From Chloroflexota bacterium (GTDB taxonomy: Bacteria > Chloroflexota > Anaerolineae > Caldilineales > Caldilineaceae): a stretch of 6,678 nt of DNA. The stretch is taken from contig QEUY01000217.1 of assembly GCA_003577365.1 (NCBI GenBank), positions 1 to 6,678 of the forward strand, in the 5' to 3' direction. This document shows positions 1-6,678 of the stretch, piece by piece. The translations under genes were made by a program, and so were the position numbers. Position 1 is the stretch's first letter. The number at the start of each line of letters is the position of its first letter. Below the pieces are notes generated by a model. It ran no database searches, was not told where the DNA came from, and saw nothing but the letters and a program-made list of their open reading frames with translations.

Positions 1-3000
1 GCCGCGCTCTTCGGCTGCGCCACGCTGCCGCTCTTTTATTGGGCGGCCCGCGCCTATGTGCGGCCTGCCGGCGCGCTGTTGGGGCTGGCGCTGCTGGCCC
101 TCAGCCCCTGGCATCTTTGGGCCAGCCGTTTGGCTGAGGTCTGGATCGCCGTGCCCCTGCTCCTGCTGGCGGCGCTGGGCGCGGGTGCGCGCGCCCAGCA
201 GACGGGCGATCTGCGCTGGGCGGCGCTGGCGGGCGGCAGCCTGGGGCTGCTGCTGGCCCAACCTATCGCGCTGCAAGGCGCGACGCTGGTCTATCTGGGA
301 ACTGCCGCCGGCCTCACGGCTTGGGCTTTGCGTCGCGACGGGCGCAGGACGGCGTGGCCCGCGCTGGCGATCACGCTGGGCAGCGCGCTGGTGACGGGGC
401 TGCCCCTGGCGCCCTCCGCCGGGCGCGGCGCCGCGGCGGCTCTCGGCGCGGACACGGCGGGGTGGTGGGCCGGGGTGGCGGCGCTGCTACACGGCGGCGG
501 CGCGCCGCTGGCGCTCTTTCTCGAATCCCCGCTGCTGCCGCCATTCCTCAGTGCAGCGGCGCTGGCCGGGCTGCTCACATCGGCGGGCGCACGGCGCAGG
601 CGTGATGCGCTGTTGCCCCCCGCCGGCCTGCTGATCTACCTGGCGATCGGGCCGGAGGCGCGCCTGCCCGCCTTGGCGGCGCTGGCCTGGCTGCCCTTTC
701 TCTATGTGGGCGCAGCCGTGGCGCTTGATCAAATCGCCAGTGCCTTTGATGCCGCCTGGGCGCGGCTGGTGGCGCTGCCACGCGGCCTGGCGGTGTCGTT
801 AGCACTGCTGTTGGCGCTGCTGGGGCCACAGGTGATCGCCTTGCAGCGCCAGTGGCGCGCCCCGGCGAGCGGCCAAGCCGCCGTCGAGGTCGCCATGGGC
901 CGCTATCTGGCAAGCTGTCTGGCCGGTCACACTGCCGGCGATCCTGCCGAGGATCCTGCCGGTGACCTGTGTACGCAGATAGGGGCCGGCGCGCCGATCT
1001 TCTATGTGCCGCCCGCCGTGCTGGCCCATCCTGCGACCCAACTGCTCTTGGGCGCGGCGCAGGACGCGTCGCGCGTGCAGGCGCTGGACGTGGGCCGCGA
1101 CCTGCTGCCTACCGCATCCCCGCAGGGCAGCCTCGTCTATCTGGTGGGGATCGACAACCAGCCGTTGATCGACCTGCTCCAGCAGTTGTACCCCGGCGCG
1201 CAGGTCCACGCCGAGCCGCGCGACCAGGCCGGGCCAAGCCTCTTTTTGGTCTATGCCATCCGCCGCGACGAGGTGATAGCCCACCAAGGGCTGGCGGGGA
1301 GCTATCGTGCCGGTGACAGCCAGGGGATGCATCAGGACGGGCCGCTGGCCTTTGCCTGGGCCGGTGATCCGCCGCAGACGCCGCCCTTTGAAGTCGCCTG
1401 GGAAGGGTCGCTGCTGCTGCCGGTGGCCGGGAGCTATCTTTTCCAGATCGAGGGCATCGCGCCGCATGCGCCCGACCCGGTGGTGAGCATGCAGTTGGAC
1501 GGGCGGCTGCTGTTGGATACCTCTCTGGGGCTGGTGGAGCAGCGCCAACAACTGGCGCAGGGCTATGCACACCTCAGCCTGCGCTACCGCACCGCCAGCG
1601 CACCCGGCGACTGGGCGATCCGCTGGCAGCCGCCCGGCGGGGCGAACGAGCCGATCCCGCGCGAGGTGCTCTACAGCCCGCCGCTGCCCAATATCGGTTT
1701 GATCGGAACCTATCATGCGGGCGATAGCTGGCAAGGGCCGGCGCTCACCGTGCGCAAAGACCTGGTGCTGGGCGCGCCGGTTGATGTGCCGCCCCCCTAC
1801 AGCGTGGTGTGGCGCGGCCACCTGGCCGTGCCGCGCGCCGGGGAGACGCTCTTTGCCGTGACCGCCAACGGCCCGGTGCAGATGACCGTCGCCGGGCAGC
1901 CGCTGCTCGACTATGCGCCGCCGGCGCAGGTGGGCGATGGGCCGAGCTTTAGCCAGGCCAGCATCGTTCTGGCGCGCGGCTGGCAGCCGGTTGAGGTGCG
2001 CTATGCGCCGCCGCAGGGCCAGCCCGACCTGCGCCTGCTCTGGCAGCCGCCGGGCAGCAGCCCCATGAATCTGCTCAGCCGCTATCTGCTGCCGACCACG
2101 GCGGAGGTGACGACCGGCGATGTGCCGCTGCCGCCTGCGCCGGAGCTGATCGACGCGCACCTGGGCGATGACCGTTTTGCGCTTTCGACCAGCATGGAGG
2201 TCTATCAACCGGCACGCACGCTGCCCCCGCAGAGCTTGCCGCCGCTGCTGGCCGACCTGCGCCGCACGGTGGGCAGCGTGTGCGGTGCCGGCCAAGCGCA
2301 GTTCAACCTGCCCCATGGGCTGGCCCTGGACGCCGATGCCGGGCGGCTCTATGTGGCCGATACGGGCAACCGCCGCGTGGTCGCGCTGGATGTGGCGACG
2401 GGGGACTTTGTCCAGGTCTACGCCGCCGAGTTTCAAGAGCCGGTGGATGTGGCGCTGGCTCCGGACGGCACACTGTTGGTGTTGGATGCGCTGGCCGCGG
2501 CCCTCTTCCGCATCGACCTGGCTACGGGCGAGGTCGCGCCGCTGGCGGTGCAGACCGGTTTCTATCGCCCGCGCGGGCTAGCTGTGGATACCGGCGGCAT
2601 GATCGCCGTCGCCGACACCGGCGGCGGGCGCGTTGTGCTGCTGGACGCGAGCGGCGCGCTCCTGGCCCAGTTTGGCGGCCCGGCCACGCTCTTGGGCCAG
2701 GGCCAGCCGGTGGACACGCTGGCCGCGGGCGAGACCCTCTGGACGGTGACTGCCGAGAATGGGCGGCTGTGGCGGCTGGATGTGATGGGCAGCCTGGCCG
2801 CGCTGCCGCGCAGCAACACGATCGACGGCCCACACCTGGCCGGTCTGCCCGACGGGGATTTCTTTCTGAGCAGCCCGGCAGGCCGCACGCTGCTCTATGT
2901 TGCCGCCAACGGCCAGCCGCTGGCCCAGGTGGCGCACGGCGGCAGTTTGGCCGCACCCACGGGCGTGGCCGCCGCACGGCATGCCGGCGCGGTGACCTTG

Positions 3001-3072
3001 GCTGTGGCCGACAGCGCCACCTGTCAAGTGACGATCTGGCAAGTGGCGCTGGACCAGGTTGCACGGGAGTAG
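1..3072 (+). CDS. GT39/PMT-like membrane protein with tandem PA14-like domains and NHL propeller (5' partial)
   Basis: The frame is open from base 1 to a TAG at 3070-3072 (1023 residues visible), and the true start lies upstream. The GTG at 58 is not credited as the start, because the residues before it already form a transmembrane helix. Residues 1-285 hold about nine hydrophobic segments. The stretch SPWHLWASRLAEVW (residues 35-48) resembles the helix end after the catalytic loop in GT39/PMT-type (GT-C) transferases, which move sugar from a polyprenyl-phosphate donor on the outer membrane face. The acidic catalytic loop itself would be upstream, so activity cannot be judged. A small soluble domain follows (about 290-425), then two PA14-like domains (430-561, 566-699), a linker, and six NHL-like blades (768-1015). 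The tail should be extracytoplasmic. The soluble part contains only four cysteines, in two pairs (306/324 and 761/1008). Substrate is unknown; a non-catalytic membrane scaffold is possible. Confidence 0.85.
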   Translation, partial: AALFGCATLPLFYWAARAYVRPAGALLGLALLALSPWHLWASRLAEVWIAVPLLLLAALGAGARAQQTGDLRWAALAGGSLGLLLAQPIALQGATLVYLGTAAGLTAWALRRDGRRTAWPALAITLGSALVTGLPLAPSAGRGAAAALGADTAGWWAGVAALLHGGGAPLALFLESPLLPPFLSAAALAGLLTSAGARRRRDALLPPAGLLIYLAIGPEARLPALAALAWLPFLYVGAAVALDQIASAFDAAWARLVALPRGLAVSLALLLALLGPQVIALQRQWRAPASGQAAVEVAMGRYLASCLAGHTAGDPAEDPAGDLCTQIGAGAPIFYVPPAVLAHPATQLLLGAAQDASRVQALDVGRDLLPTASPQGSLVYLVGIDNQPLIDLLQQLYPGAQVHAEPRDQAGPSLFLVYAIRRDEVIAHQGLAGSYRAGDSQGMHQDGPLAFAWAGDPPQTPPFEVAWEGSLLLPVAGSYLFQIEGIAPHAPDPVVSMQLDGRLLLDTSLGLVEQRQQLAQGYAHLSLRYRTASAPGDWAIRWQPPGGANEPIPREVLYSPPLPNIGLIGTYHAGDSWQGPALTVRKDLVLGAPVDVPPPYSVVWRGHLAVPRAGETLFAVTANGPVQMTVAGQPLLDYAPPAQVGDGPSFSQASIVLARGWQPVEVRYAPPQGQPDLRLLWQPPGSSPMNLLSRYLLPTTAEVTTGDVPLPPAPELIDAHLGDDRFALSTSMEVYQPARTLPPQSLPPLLADLRRTVGSVCGAGQAQFNLPHGLALDADAGRLYVADTGNRRVVALDVATGDFVQVYAAEFQEPVDVALAPDGTLLVLDALAAALFRIDLATGEVAPLAVQTGFYRPRGLAVDTGGMIAVADTGGGRVVLLDASGALLAQFGGPATLLGQGQPVDTLAAGETLWTVTAENGRLWRLDVMGSLAALPRSNTIDGPHLAGLPDGDFFLSSPAGRTLLYVAANGQPLAQVAHGGSLAAPTGVAAARHAGAVTLAVADSATCQVTIWQVALDQVARE
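928..963 (+). repeat. Three imperfect 12-base tandem units inside the first gene
   Basis: Bases 928-939, 940-951 and 952-963 are consecutive 12-base units. The second and third share GATCCTGCCG and differ only in the last two bases; the first is more diverged but keeps the central TGCCG. They encode HTAG, DPAE and DPAG, so the length keeps the reading frame. The units sit between two cysteines (TGT at 916 and at 970) in the soluble segment just after the last membrane helix. This looks like a slippage-derived acidic/proline loop. Confidence 0.6.
1288..2097 (+). repeat. Tandem pair of PA14-like domains (protein-level repeat)
   Basis: Two consecutive segments (1288-1683 and 1696-2097) align by eye at the protein level. 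Each opens GLxGxYxAGDS, continues with an aromatic-V-x-W-x-G strand, then a V-x-M-x-x-x-G-x-x-L-L-D strand, and closes with L-R-Y or V-R-Y and a W-Q-P-P-G turn. PA14 is a beta-barrel module often involved in carbohydrate binding. The copies have clearly diverged, so the duplication is old. Assignment is by pattern only, without a profile search. Confidence 0.7.
2302..3045 (+). repeat. Six NHL-like beta-propeller blades (protein-level repeat)
   Basis: Six segments begin at about 2302, 2431, 2560, 2701, 2827 and 2947. The clearest are the first (LPHGLALDADAGRLYVADTG followed by NRRV) and the third (YRPRGLAVD, then IAVADTGGGRVVLLD). The pattern is: start P-x-G-L/V-A, a short turn, a strand of the L-Y-V-A-D-T-G type, then R-V-x-x-L-D. 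The second, fourth, fifth and sixth are weaker but keep the spacing of about 40 residues. Six blades would form one complete NHL propeller, a fold used for protein or ligand binding. Confidence 0.75.
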
Positions 3073-3101
3073 GCCGCGCCGCACAAAGCCGGCCCGGAGT
3101 A

Positions 3102-3110
3102 TGGTACAAT
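3102..3110 (+). promoter_or_regulatory. Extended -10 promoter for the protease gene
   Basis: The sequence TGG-TACAAT has a TG dinucleotide one base before a hexamer matching TATAAT at five of six positions, the extended -10 arrangement for the main sigma factor. It lies in the only sizeable intergenic gap, 83 bases before the preferred protease start. At 17-base spacing the -35 position (3082-3087, CACAAA) is poor, as is common when an extended -10 is present. Transcription would begin near 3117. Predicted from sequence alone. Confidence 0.55.
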
Positions 3111-3151
3111 CCTGGCAGCGCCGCGCGCGTTTGTCAGGTGTTCGCTGTGGG

Positions 3152-3177
3152 CGACCCCCGGCGTGTCGCTGGGGTTG
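3152..3177 (+). promoter_or_regulatory. Leader hairpin upstream of the protease gene
   Basis: Bases 3152-3158 (CGACCCC) pair with 3171-3177 (GGGGTTG), including one G-T pair. Inside, GGCG (3160-3163) pairs with CGCT (3167-3170) around a TGT triloop, with one bulged C at 3159. It ends 15 bases before the TTG start, just ahead of the purine-rich ribosome binding region. There is no T-run after it, so it is not a typical intrinsic terminator. It could stabilise the mRNA or influence translation. Confidence 0.45.
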
Positions 3178-3181
3178 AGAC

Positions 3182-3190
3182 AGAGAGAAG
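3182..3190 (+). promoter_or_regulatory. Weak ribosome binding site supporting the TTG start at 3193
   Basis: The purine run AGAGAGAAG lies directly before the TTG at 3193, with GAGAG ending five bases upstream of it. The upstream alternative GTG at 3163 falls inside the leader hairpin and would add ten residues, including charged ones, ahead of a normal signal peptide. A TTG at 3175 is another in-frame option. Confidence 0.45.
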
Positions 3191-3192
3191 CA

Positions 3193-5202
3193 TTGAACCG
3201 TTCGATTCGTCTTGTCCTATTGGCGGCTGCGCTGTGGCTGGCCGCGGCCTGTGCGCTGCGTGCGCCGGGCGAGGAGCCGTTGAGCGCGGCGCGGCTGGAG
3301 GCGTCCACGCCGGCTGCGCAAGCGCCAGGCAAGCCCGCCGGTGGGCTGCTCAAACAGCCGCCCGCCACCATGACTCAACCCACCGGCGATCTGACCCAAC
3401 TTTCGACCGCCGAGCAGCTTGACCTGGTGGTCCCCCCCACGCGCGACCTGCGTGACCTGGCGCTGCGGCTGAACCCGGAGGTAGGCAATATCCCGCTGGT
3501 CGTCGGCGACGGCACGCCCGACTATGCCGTGGGCGATACCCTGGAGTTCTGGGTGCATGACCTGGAGGCCAACCGCAACTTCCGCATCACCGCCGAGCTG
3601 ATCCACAAGACCGGCGTGGCCTATGCCTGGGTCGAGCAGGGCAAGCCCGCCGACCGCGACCAGATCATTCAGGCCATCGACCGCTTTAGCCGCGACAGCT
3701 ATCCTGCGGTGCGCGCCTTTTTTGGCAGCGAATGGAACCCCGGCGTAGACAACGACCCCCGGCTGCATGTACTCCACGCCACCGGGCTGGGCGATGGCAT
3801 CGCGGGCTATTACAGCAGCGCCGACCAATACAGCCGCTTGGCGCGCGCCTTTTCCAATGAGAAGGAGATGTTCTACATCAACCTGAGCTGGCTCAACCGC
3901 TCGCAAAACTATCTCTACTATGAGACCGTGCTGGCGCATGAGTTCCAGCACATGATCCTCTGGTATCGCGACCGCAACGAGGAAACCTGGATCAACGAAG
4001 GGCAGAGTGAGTTTGCCCAGGTGGTGGCGGGCTATGAACCGAGCACGCTCTTTGCCGATGTCTTTGCCGCCAACCCCGACACGCAGTTGACCGCCTGGGG
4101 CGAGACGCAGGGCAACAACGGCCCCCACTATGGCAGCGCCTTTCTGTTTGTCAGCTATTTTGCCCAACGCTTTGGCGCAGACCTGACGCGCGCCCTGGTG
4201 GCGCACCCGGCCAATGGGCTGCGCGGCGTCGATGCGGTCTTGGCCGCGGCAGGCCGGCCCTTGAGCGCAGACCAACTCTTTGCCGACTGGGTCGTCGCCA
4301 ACTATGTCGACGACCCCAGCGCGCTGGGCCAGGAGGGGGTCTATGGCTATCTGGACTTTGACCCCAAGCCACCCACCCCCGCGGCCCGCTACGACGAATA
4401 TCCCACCGAGGCCGAAGCCGCGACCGTCTATAACTATGCCGCCGACTATCTGCTGCTCGAAGGCCGCGGCGATGTGCGGCTGCACTTCCGCGGGGCCACC
4501 GCTACCCGGCTGGCCGACCTGCAGCCGCACAGCGGGCGGCTGATGTGGTGGGGCAACCGCGGCGACGATTTCGACACGCGCTTGACCCGGCGTTTTGACC
4601 TCTCTGACCTGCCCGCAGATACGCCCGTGGAGATGAGCGCGGCGCTCTGGTATGATATCGAGGATCGCTACGACTATGGCTATGTCATGGCGAGCCGCGA
4701 CGGCGCACACTGGACGCTGCTCAGCGGCGACCGCATGGCCCCTTTTGAAGCCGAGGGCAGCGCCTTGGGGCCGGGCTATACGGGCAGAAGCGACGGCTGG
4801 GTGACTGACCATTTTGACCTGTCGGACTATGTGGGCGGCGAGGTCTGGGTGCGCTTTGAATATGTGACCGACGACGCCGTCGGCGCGAGCGGCTGGTTTG
4901 TGGACGACATCACCCTCCCCGCCCTGGGCTATGCCGCCGATTTCGAGCAGGGCGCGGACGGCTGGCAAAGTGAAGGCTGGCTGCTCACCGACAACCATCT
5001 GGAGCAGGGATGGCTGCTGCAACTGCTGACGCTGGAGGATGGCCGCTTGGTGGGTGTGGATCGCTTTACGGTGGACAGCCACGGCCAAACCACCATCCCG
5101 GCGCAGTTGGGCGGGCGGCGCAGCGCCGTGGTCGCGGTCAGCGCCTTGGCCCCGATGACCACCGAGCCGGCGGACTATGAGTATTGGATCGACACAAATT
5201 AG
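3193..5202 (+). CDS. Secreted lipoprotein zinc metalloprotease with immune-inhibitor-A-like C-terminal domains
   Basis: A 669-residue protein if the TTG at 3193 is used. The N-terminus is a lipoprotein signal peptide: basic MNRSIR, a hydrophobic core, and LAAAC with Cys20, the only cysteine in the protein. The catalytic region (about 100-375) contains HEFQH (residues 249-253), giving two zinc-ligand histidines and the general base Glu, then WINEG with Glu269 as likely third ligand, as in gluzincins. The surrounding helical pattern recalls M30/hyicolysin-type peptidases. After a proline-rich linker (about 388-405), the C-terminal region has the W-Y-D-I-E, S-x-D-G-x-x-W, G-Y-T-G and G-W-F-V-D-D-I pattern known from beta domains of immune inhibitor A (M6). 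It should be anchored on the outer face of the membrane and cleave extracellular protein. Exact peptidase family is uncertain; target unknown. It probably starts from its own promoter at 3102-3110. Confidence 0.85.
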   Translation: MNRSIRLVLLAAALWLAAACALRAPGEEPLSAARLEASTPAAQAPGKPAGGLLKQPPATMTQPTGDLTQLSTAEQLDLVVPPTRDLRDLALRLNPEVGNIPLVVGDGTPDYAVGDTLEFWVHDLEANRNFRITAELIHKTGVAYAWVEQGKPADRDQIIQAIDRFSRDSYPAVRAFFGSEWNPGVDNDPRLHVLHATGLGDGIAGYYSSADQYSRLARAFSNEKEMFYINLSWLNRSQNYLYYETVLAHEFQHMILWYRDRNEETWINEGQSEFAQVVAGYEPSTLFADVFAANPDTQLTAWGETQGNNGPHYGSAFLFVSYFAQRFGADLTRALVAHPANGLRGVDAVLAAAGRPLSADQLFADWVVANYVDDPSALGQEGVYGYLDFDPKPPTPAARYDEYPTEAEAATVYNYAADYLLLEGRGDVRLHFRGATATRLADLQPHSGRLMWWGNRGDDFDTRLTRRFDLSDLPADTPVEMSAALWYDIEDRYDYGYVMASRDGAHWTLLSGDRMAPFEAEGSALGPGYTGRSDGWVTDHFDLSDYVGGEVWVRFEYVTDDAVGASGWFVDDITLPALGYAADFEQGADGWQSEGWLLTDNHLEQGWLLQLLTLEDGRLVGVDRFTVDSHGQTTIPAQLGGRRSAVVAVSALAPMTTEPADYEYWIDTN

Positions 5203-5218
5203 CACCAAAATTCGCATT

Positions 5219-5226
5219 AAAGGGGA
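5219..5226 (+). promoter_or_regulatory. Ribosome binding site of guaA
   Basis: AAAGGGGA lies three bases before the ATG at 5230. This is slightly close but a good purine-rich match, and it fixes the start together with the conserved GuaA N-terminus that follows. The 27-base gap between the protease stop and this ATG also holds a second in-frame stop (TAA at 5218-5220). Confidence 0.65.
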
Positions 5227-5229
5227 CCC

Positions 5230-6678
5230 ATGAAACACCAGACGATCGCCGTTCTGGACTATGGCAGCCAATACAGCCAACTGATCTGCCGGCGTGTGCG
5301 TGAGGCCCAGGTCTATGCCGAGTTGATCCCGTGGGACCGCGCCGAGGCGCTGCTGCCTCAGCTCGACCCGCAGGGCATCATCCTCTCCGGCGGCCCTAAC
5401 AGCGTCTATGAACTTGGCGCGCCGACGCTGCCCGCGGCGGTGCTGGCGCAAGGCGTGCCGGTCTTGGGCATCTGCTATGGGCTGCAACTGTTGGCCCATG
5501 CGTTGGGCGGGAAGGTTTCCCCCAGCCGGGCGCGCGAATTCGGCAGCGCGCAGGTGACCGTGACCGGCGGCCATGCCGAAAGCGCCAGCCCGCTCTTTGC
5601 CGATCTGCCGCCCACGCTGGACGTGTGGATGAGCCACGGCGACCGCGTCGACTCGCTGCCGGAGGGCTTTGTCGCCATCGCGCACAGCGCCAACTCGCCG
5701 CTGGCCGCGGTCGCCGACGAGGCGCGCAAGCTCTATGGCATCCAGTTTCACCCGGAGGTCGTCCACACGCCCTACGGGTCGGCGCTCTTGGCGAACTTCG
5801 TCAAGCGCATCTGCGGCTGCCGTGGCGACTGGACGCCCGGCCACTTTATCCAGGAGACCGTGGCGCGCATCCGCGACCAGGTGGGGCCGGATGGGCATGT
5901 GATCTGCGGCCTGAGCGGCGGCGTGGACAGCGCCGTGGCCGCCACGCTGGTGCATCGCGCCGTCGGCGACCGGCTGACCTGTGTCTTTGTCGATCACGGG
6001 CTGCTGCGCCAGGGGGAGGCGGAGCAGGTGATCGATACCTTTCGCCAGCACCAGGGGATGCGGCTGGTGGCGGTGGATGCCAAAGAGGAGTTTTTGACCG
6101 ACCTGGCCGGCGTGACCGACCCGGAGCGCAAACGCAAGCTGATCGGCGCGCGCTTTATCCGCGTCTTTGAGGGCGAAGCGGCGCGGCTGGCCGCCGAATG
6201 GGGCACAGGCACGCCTGCCTTTCTGGCCCAAGGCACGCTCTATCCCGACGTGATCGAGTCGGCCAGCAACGACGACACGCGCCACGCCCGCACGATCAAG
6301 ACCCATCACAACGTGGGCGGGCTGCCCGAAGATATGACCTTTCGGTTGATCGAACCGCTGCGCATGCTCTTCAAGGACGAGGTGCGTACCGTGGGCGAGG
6401 CGTTGGGGCTGCCCGAAGAGATCGTCTGGCGGCATCCTTTTCCCGGCCCTGGTCTGGGCATCCGTATTCTGGGGGATGTGACCTGGGAGCGGCTGGAGAC
6501 GCTGCGCCGTGCCGATGCGATCTTCCTGGAGGAGCTGCGCGCCGCTCATCTCTACCGTGGGACGAGCCAAGTCTTTGCCGTGCTGCTGCCGGTGCGCAGC
6601 GTGGGCGTGATGGGCGACGGGCGCACCTATGCCAACACCGTGGCGCTGCGCGCCGTCACGACCGACGACTTTATGACC
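5230..6678 (+). CDS. guaA: GMP synthase (glutamine-hydrolysing), 3' partial
   Basis: GuaA converts XMP to GMP in the cytoplasm, using ATP and glutamine, as the last step of guanine nucleotide synthesis. The window holds 483 codons from an ATG with a good ribosome binding site. The class I glutamine amidotransferase domain (about 1-190) opens IAVLDYGSQYSQLICRRV and has the catalytic triad: Cys82 in GICYG, and His174 and Glu176 in GIQFHPEV. The ATP pyrophosphatase domain has the P-loop SGGVDS (229-234), then GTLYPDVIES and KTHHNVGGLPEDM. The dimerisation domain has HPFPGPGLGIRI (from 402) and ends at RAVTTDDFMT as the window closes. Compared with the 525-residue E. coli enzyme, about 45-50 residues are missing, including the conserved C-terminal substrate-binding end. 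All visible key residues are intact. It starts 27 bases after the protease gene, so co-transcription is possible although the functions are unrelated. Confidence 0.98.
   Translation, partial: MKHQTIAVLDYGSQYSQLICRRVREAQVYAELIPWDRAEALLPQLDPQGIILSGGPNSVYELGAPTLPAAVLAQGVPVLGICYGLQLLAHALGGKVSPSRAREFGSAQVTVTGGHAESASPLFADLPPTLDVWMSHGDRVDSLPEGFVAIAHSANSPLAAVADEARKLYGIQFHPEVVHTPYGSALLANFVKRICGCRGDWTPGHFIQETVARIRDQVGPDGHVICGLSGGVDSAVAATLVHRAVGDRLTCVFVDHGLLRQGEAEQVIDTFRQHQGMRLVAVDAKEEFLTDLAGVTDPERKRKLIGARFIRVFEGEAARLAAEWGTGTPAFLAQGTLYPDVIESASNDDTRHARTIKTHHNVGGLPEDMTFRLIEPLRMLFKDEVRTVGEALGLPEEIVWRHPFPGPGLGIRILGDVTWERLETLRRADAIFLEELRAAHLYRGTSQVFAVLLPVRSVGVMGDGRTYANTVALRAVTTDDFMT

Noticed and set aside
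799..2436. 545-codon open frame on the minus strand within the first gene
   Set aside because: Same codon-aligned shadow effect; it ends at the sense TTA codon at 799-801. The translation is rich in Arg, Gln and His with no recognisable motif.
3072..3094. Possible terminator after the first gene (GGCCG pairing with CGGCC)
   Set aside because: Only five base pairs around a 13-base loop and no T-run follows, so it is expected by chance at this GC content.
2280..3422. 380-codon plus-strand frame overlapping the end of the first gene and the start of the protease
   Set aside because: It lies out of frame with the NHL region and with the signal peptide, has shadow-like Arg/Gly/Ala-rich composition, and has no domain signal.
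5184..5212. Possible guaA promoter (TTGGAT, then CAAAAT or AAAATT)
   Set aside because: About three of six matches at -35 and four of six at -10, inside and just after the protease 3' end. The stretch is locally AT-rich but the match is too weak to call.
5203..5229. Purine riboswitch ahead of guaA
   Set aside because: The 27-base gap is far too short for a purine aptamer and no paired structure is visible.
3217..6570. Very long open frame (1117 codons) on the minus strand across the protease and guaA
   Set aside because: It is codon-aligned with the plus-strand genes. Its stops need TTA, CTA or TCA in the sense frame, codons avoided in this GC-rich DNA; it ends exactly at the rare CTA codon at 3217. 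The sense strand carries clear GuaA and protease motifs, and the antisense product shows none.

Overview
This GC-rich window holds three genes, all on the + strand and, by coincidence, all in the same reading frame. The two long open frames on the opposite strand are codon-aligned shadows of these genes. The content is bacterial: a polytopic, glycosyltransferase-like protein with a long extracytoplasmic tail, a lipobox-bearing secreted metalloprotease, and a housekeeping GMP synthase. GC-rich codon use, a TTG start, and PA14, NHL and immune-inhibitor-A type modules together make a Chloroflexota (Anaerolineae/Caldilineae-like) bacterium my best guess. This is inference only; the window contains no rRNA or other clear phylogenetic marker apart from guaA.

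Layout. Bases 1-3072: the 3' part of a large membrane protein whose start lies upstream of the window. About nine hydrophobic segments resembling the GT39/PMT (GT-C) family are followed by a short soluble domain, two PA14-like domains and a six-bladed NHL-type propeller. Bases 3073-3192: a 120-base spacer with an extended -10 promoter (TGG-TACAAT) and a leader hairpin. Bases 3193-5202: a lipoprotein zinc protease with HEFQH and NEG motifs, plus C-terminal beta domains like those of immune inhibitor A. Bases 5203-5229: a 27-base spacer with a ribosome binding site. Bases 5230-6678: guaA, complete at its start and cut by the window end about 45-50 codons before its expected stop.

The first two products act at or outside the cell surface: one probably handles lipid-linked sugars and displays sugar-binding and propeller modules, the other degrades protein. 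GuaA is a cytoplasmic purine enzyme with no evident functional link to them. The first gene appears to be a separate unit, since a promoter lies after it. The protease and guaA are close enough to share a transcript. No tRNA, rRNA, CRISPR array, insertion sequence or phage gene was seen. The most unusual item is the domain architecture of the first protein, including its two isolated cysteine pairs. I saw no convincing new multi-gene system.
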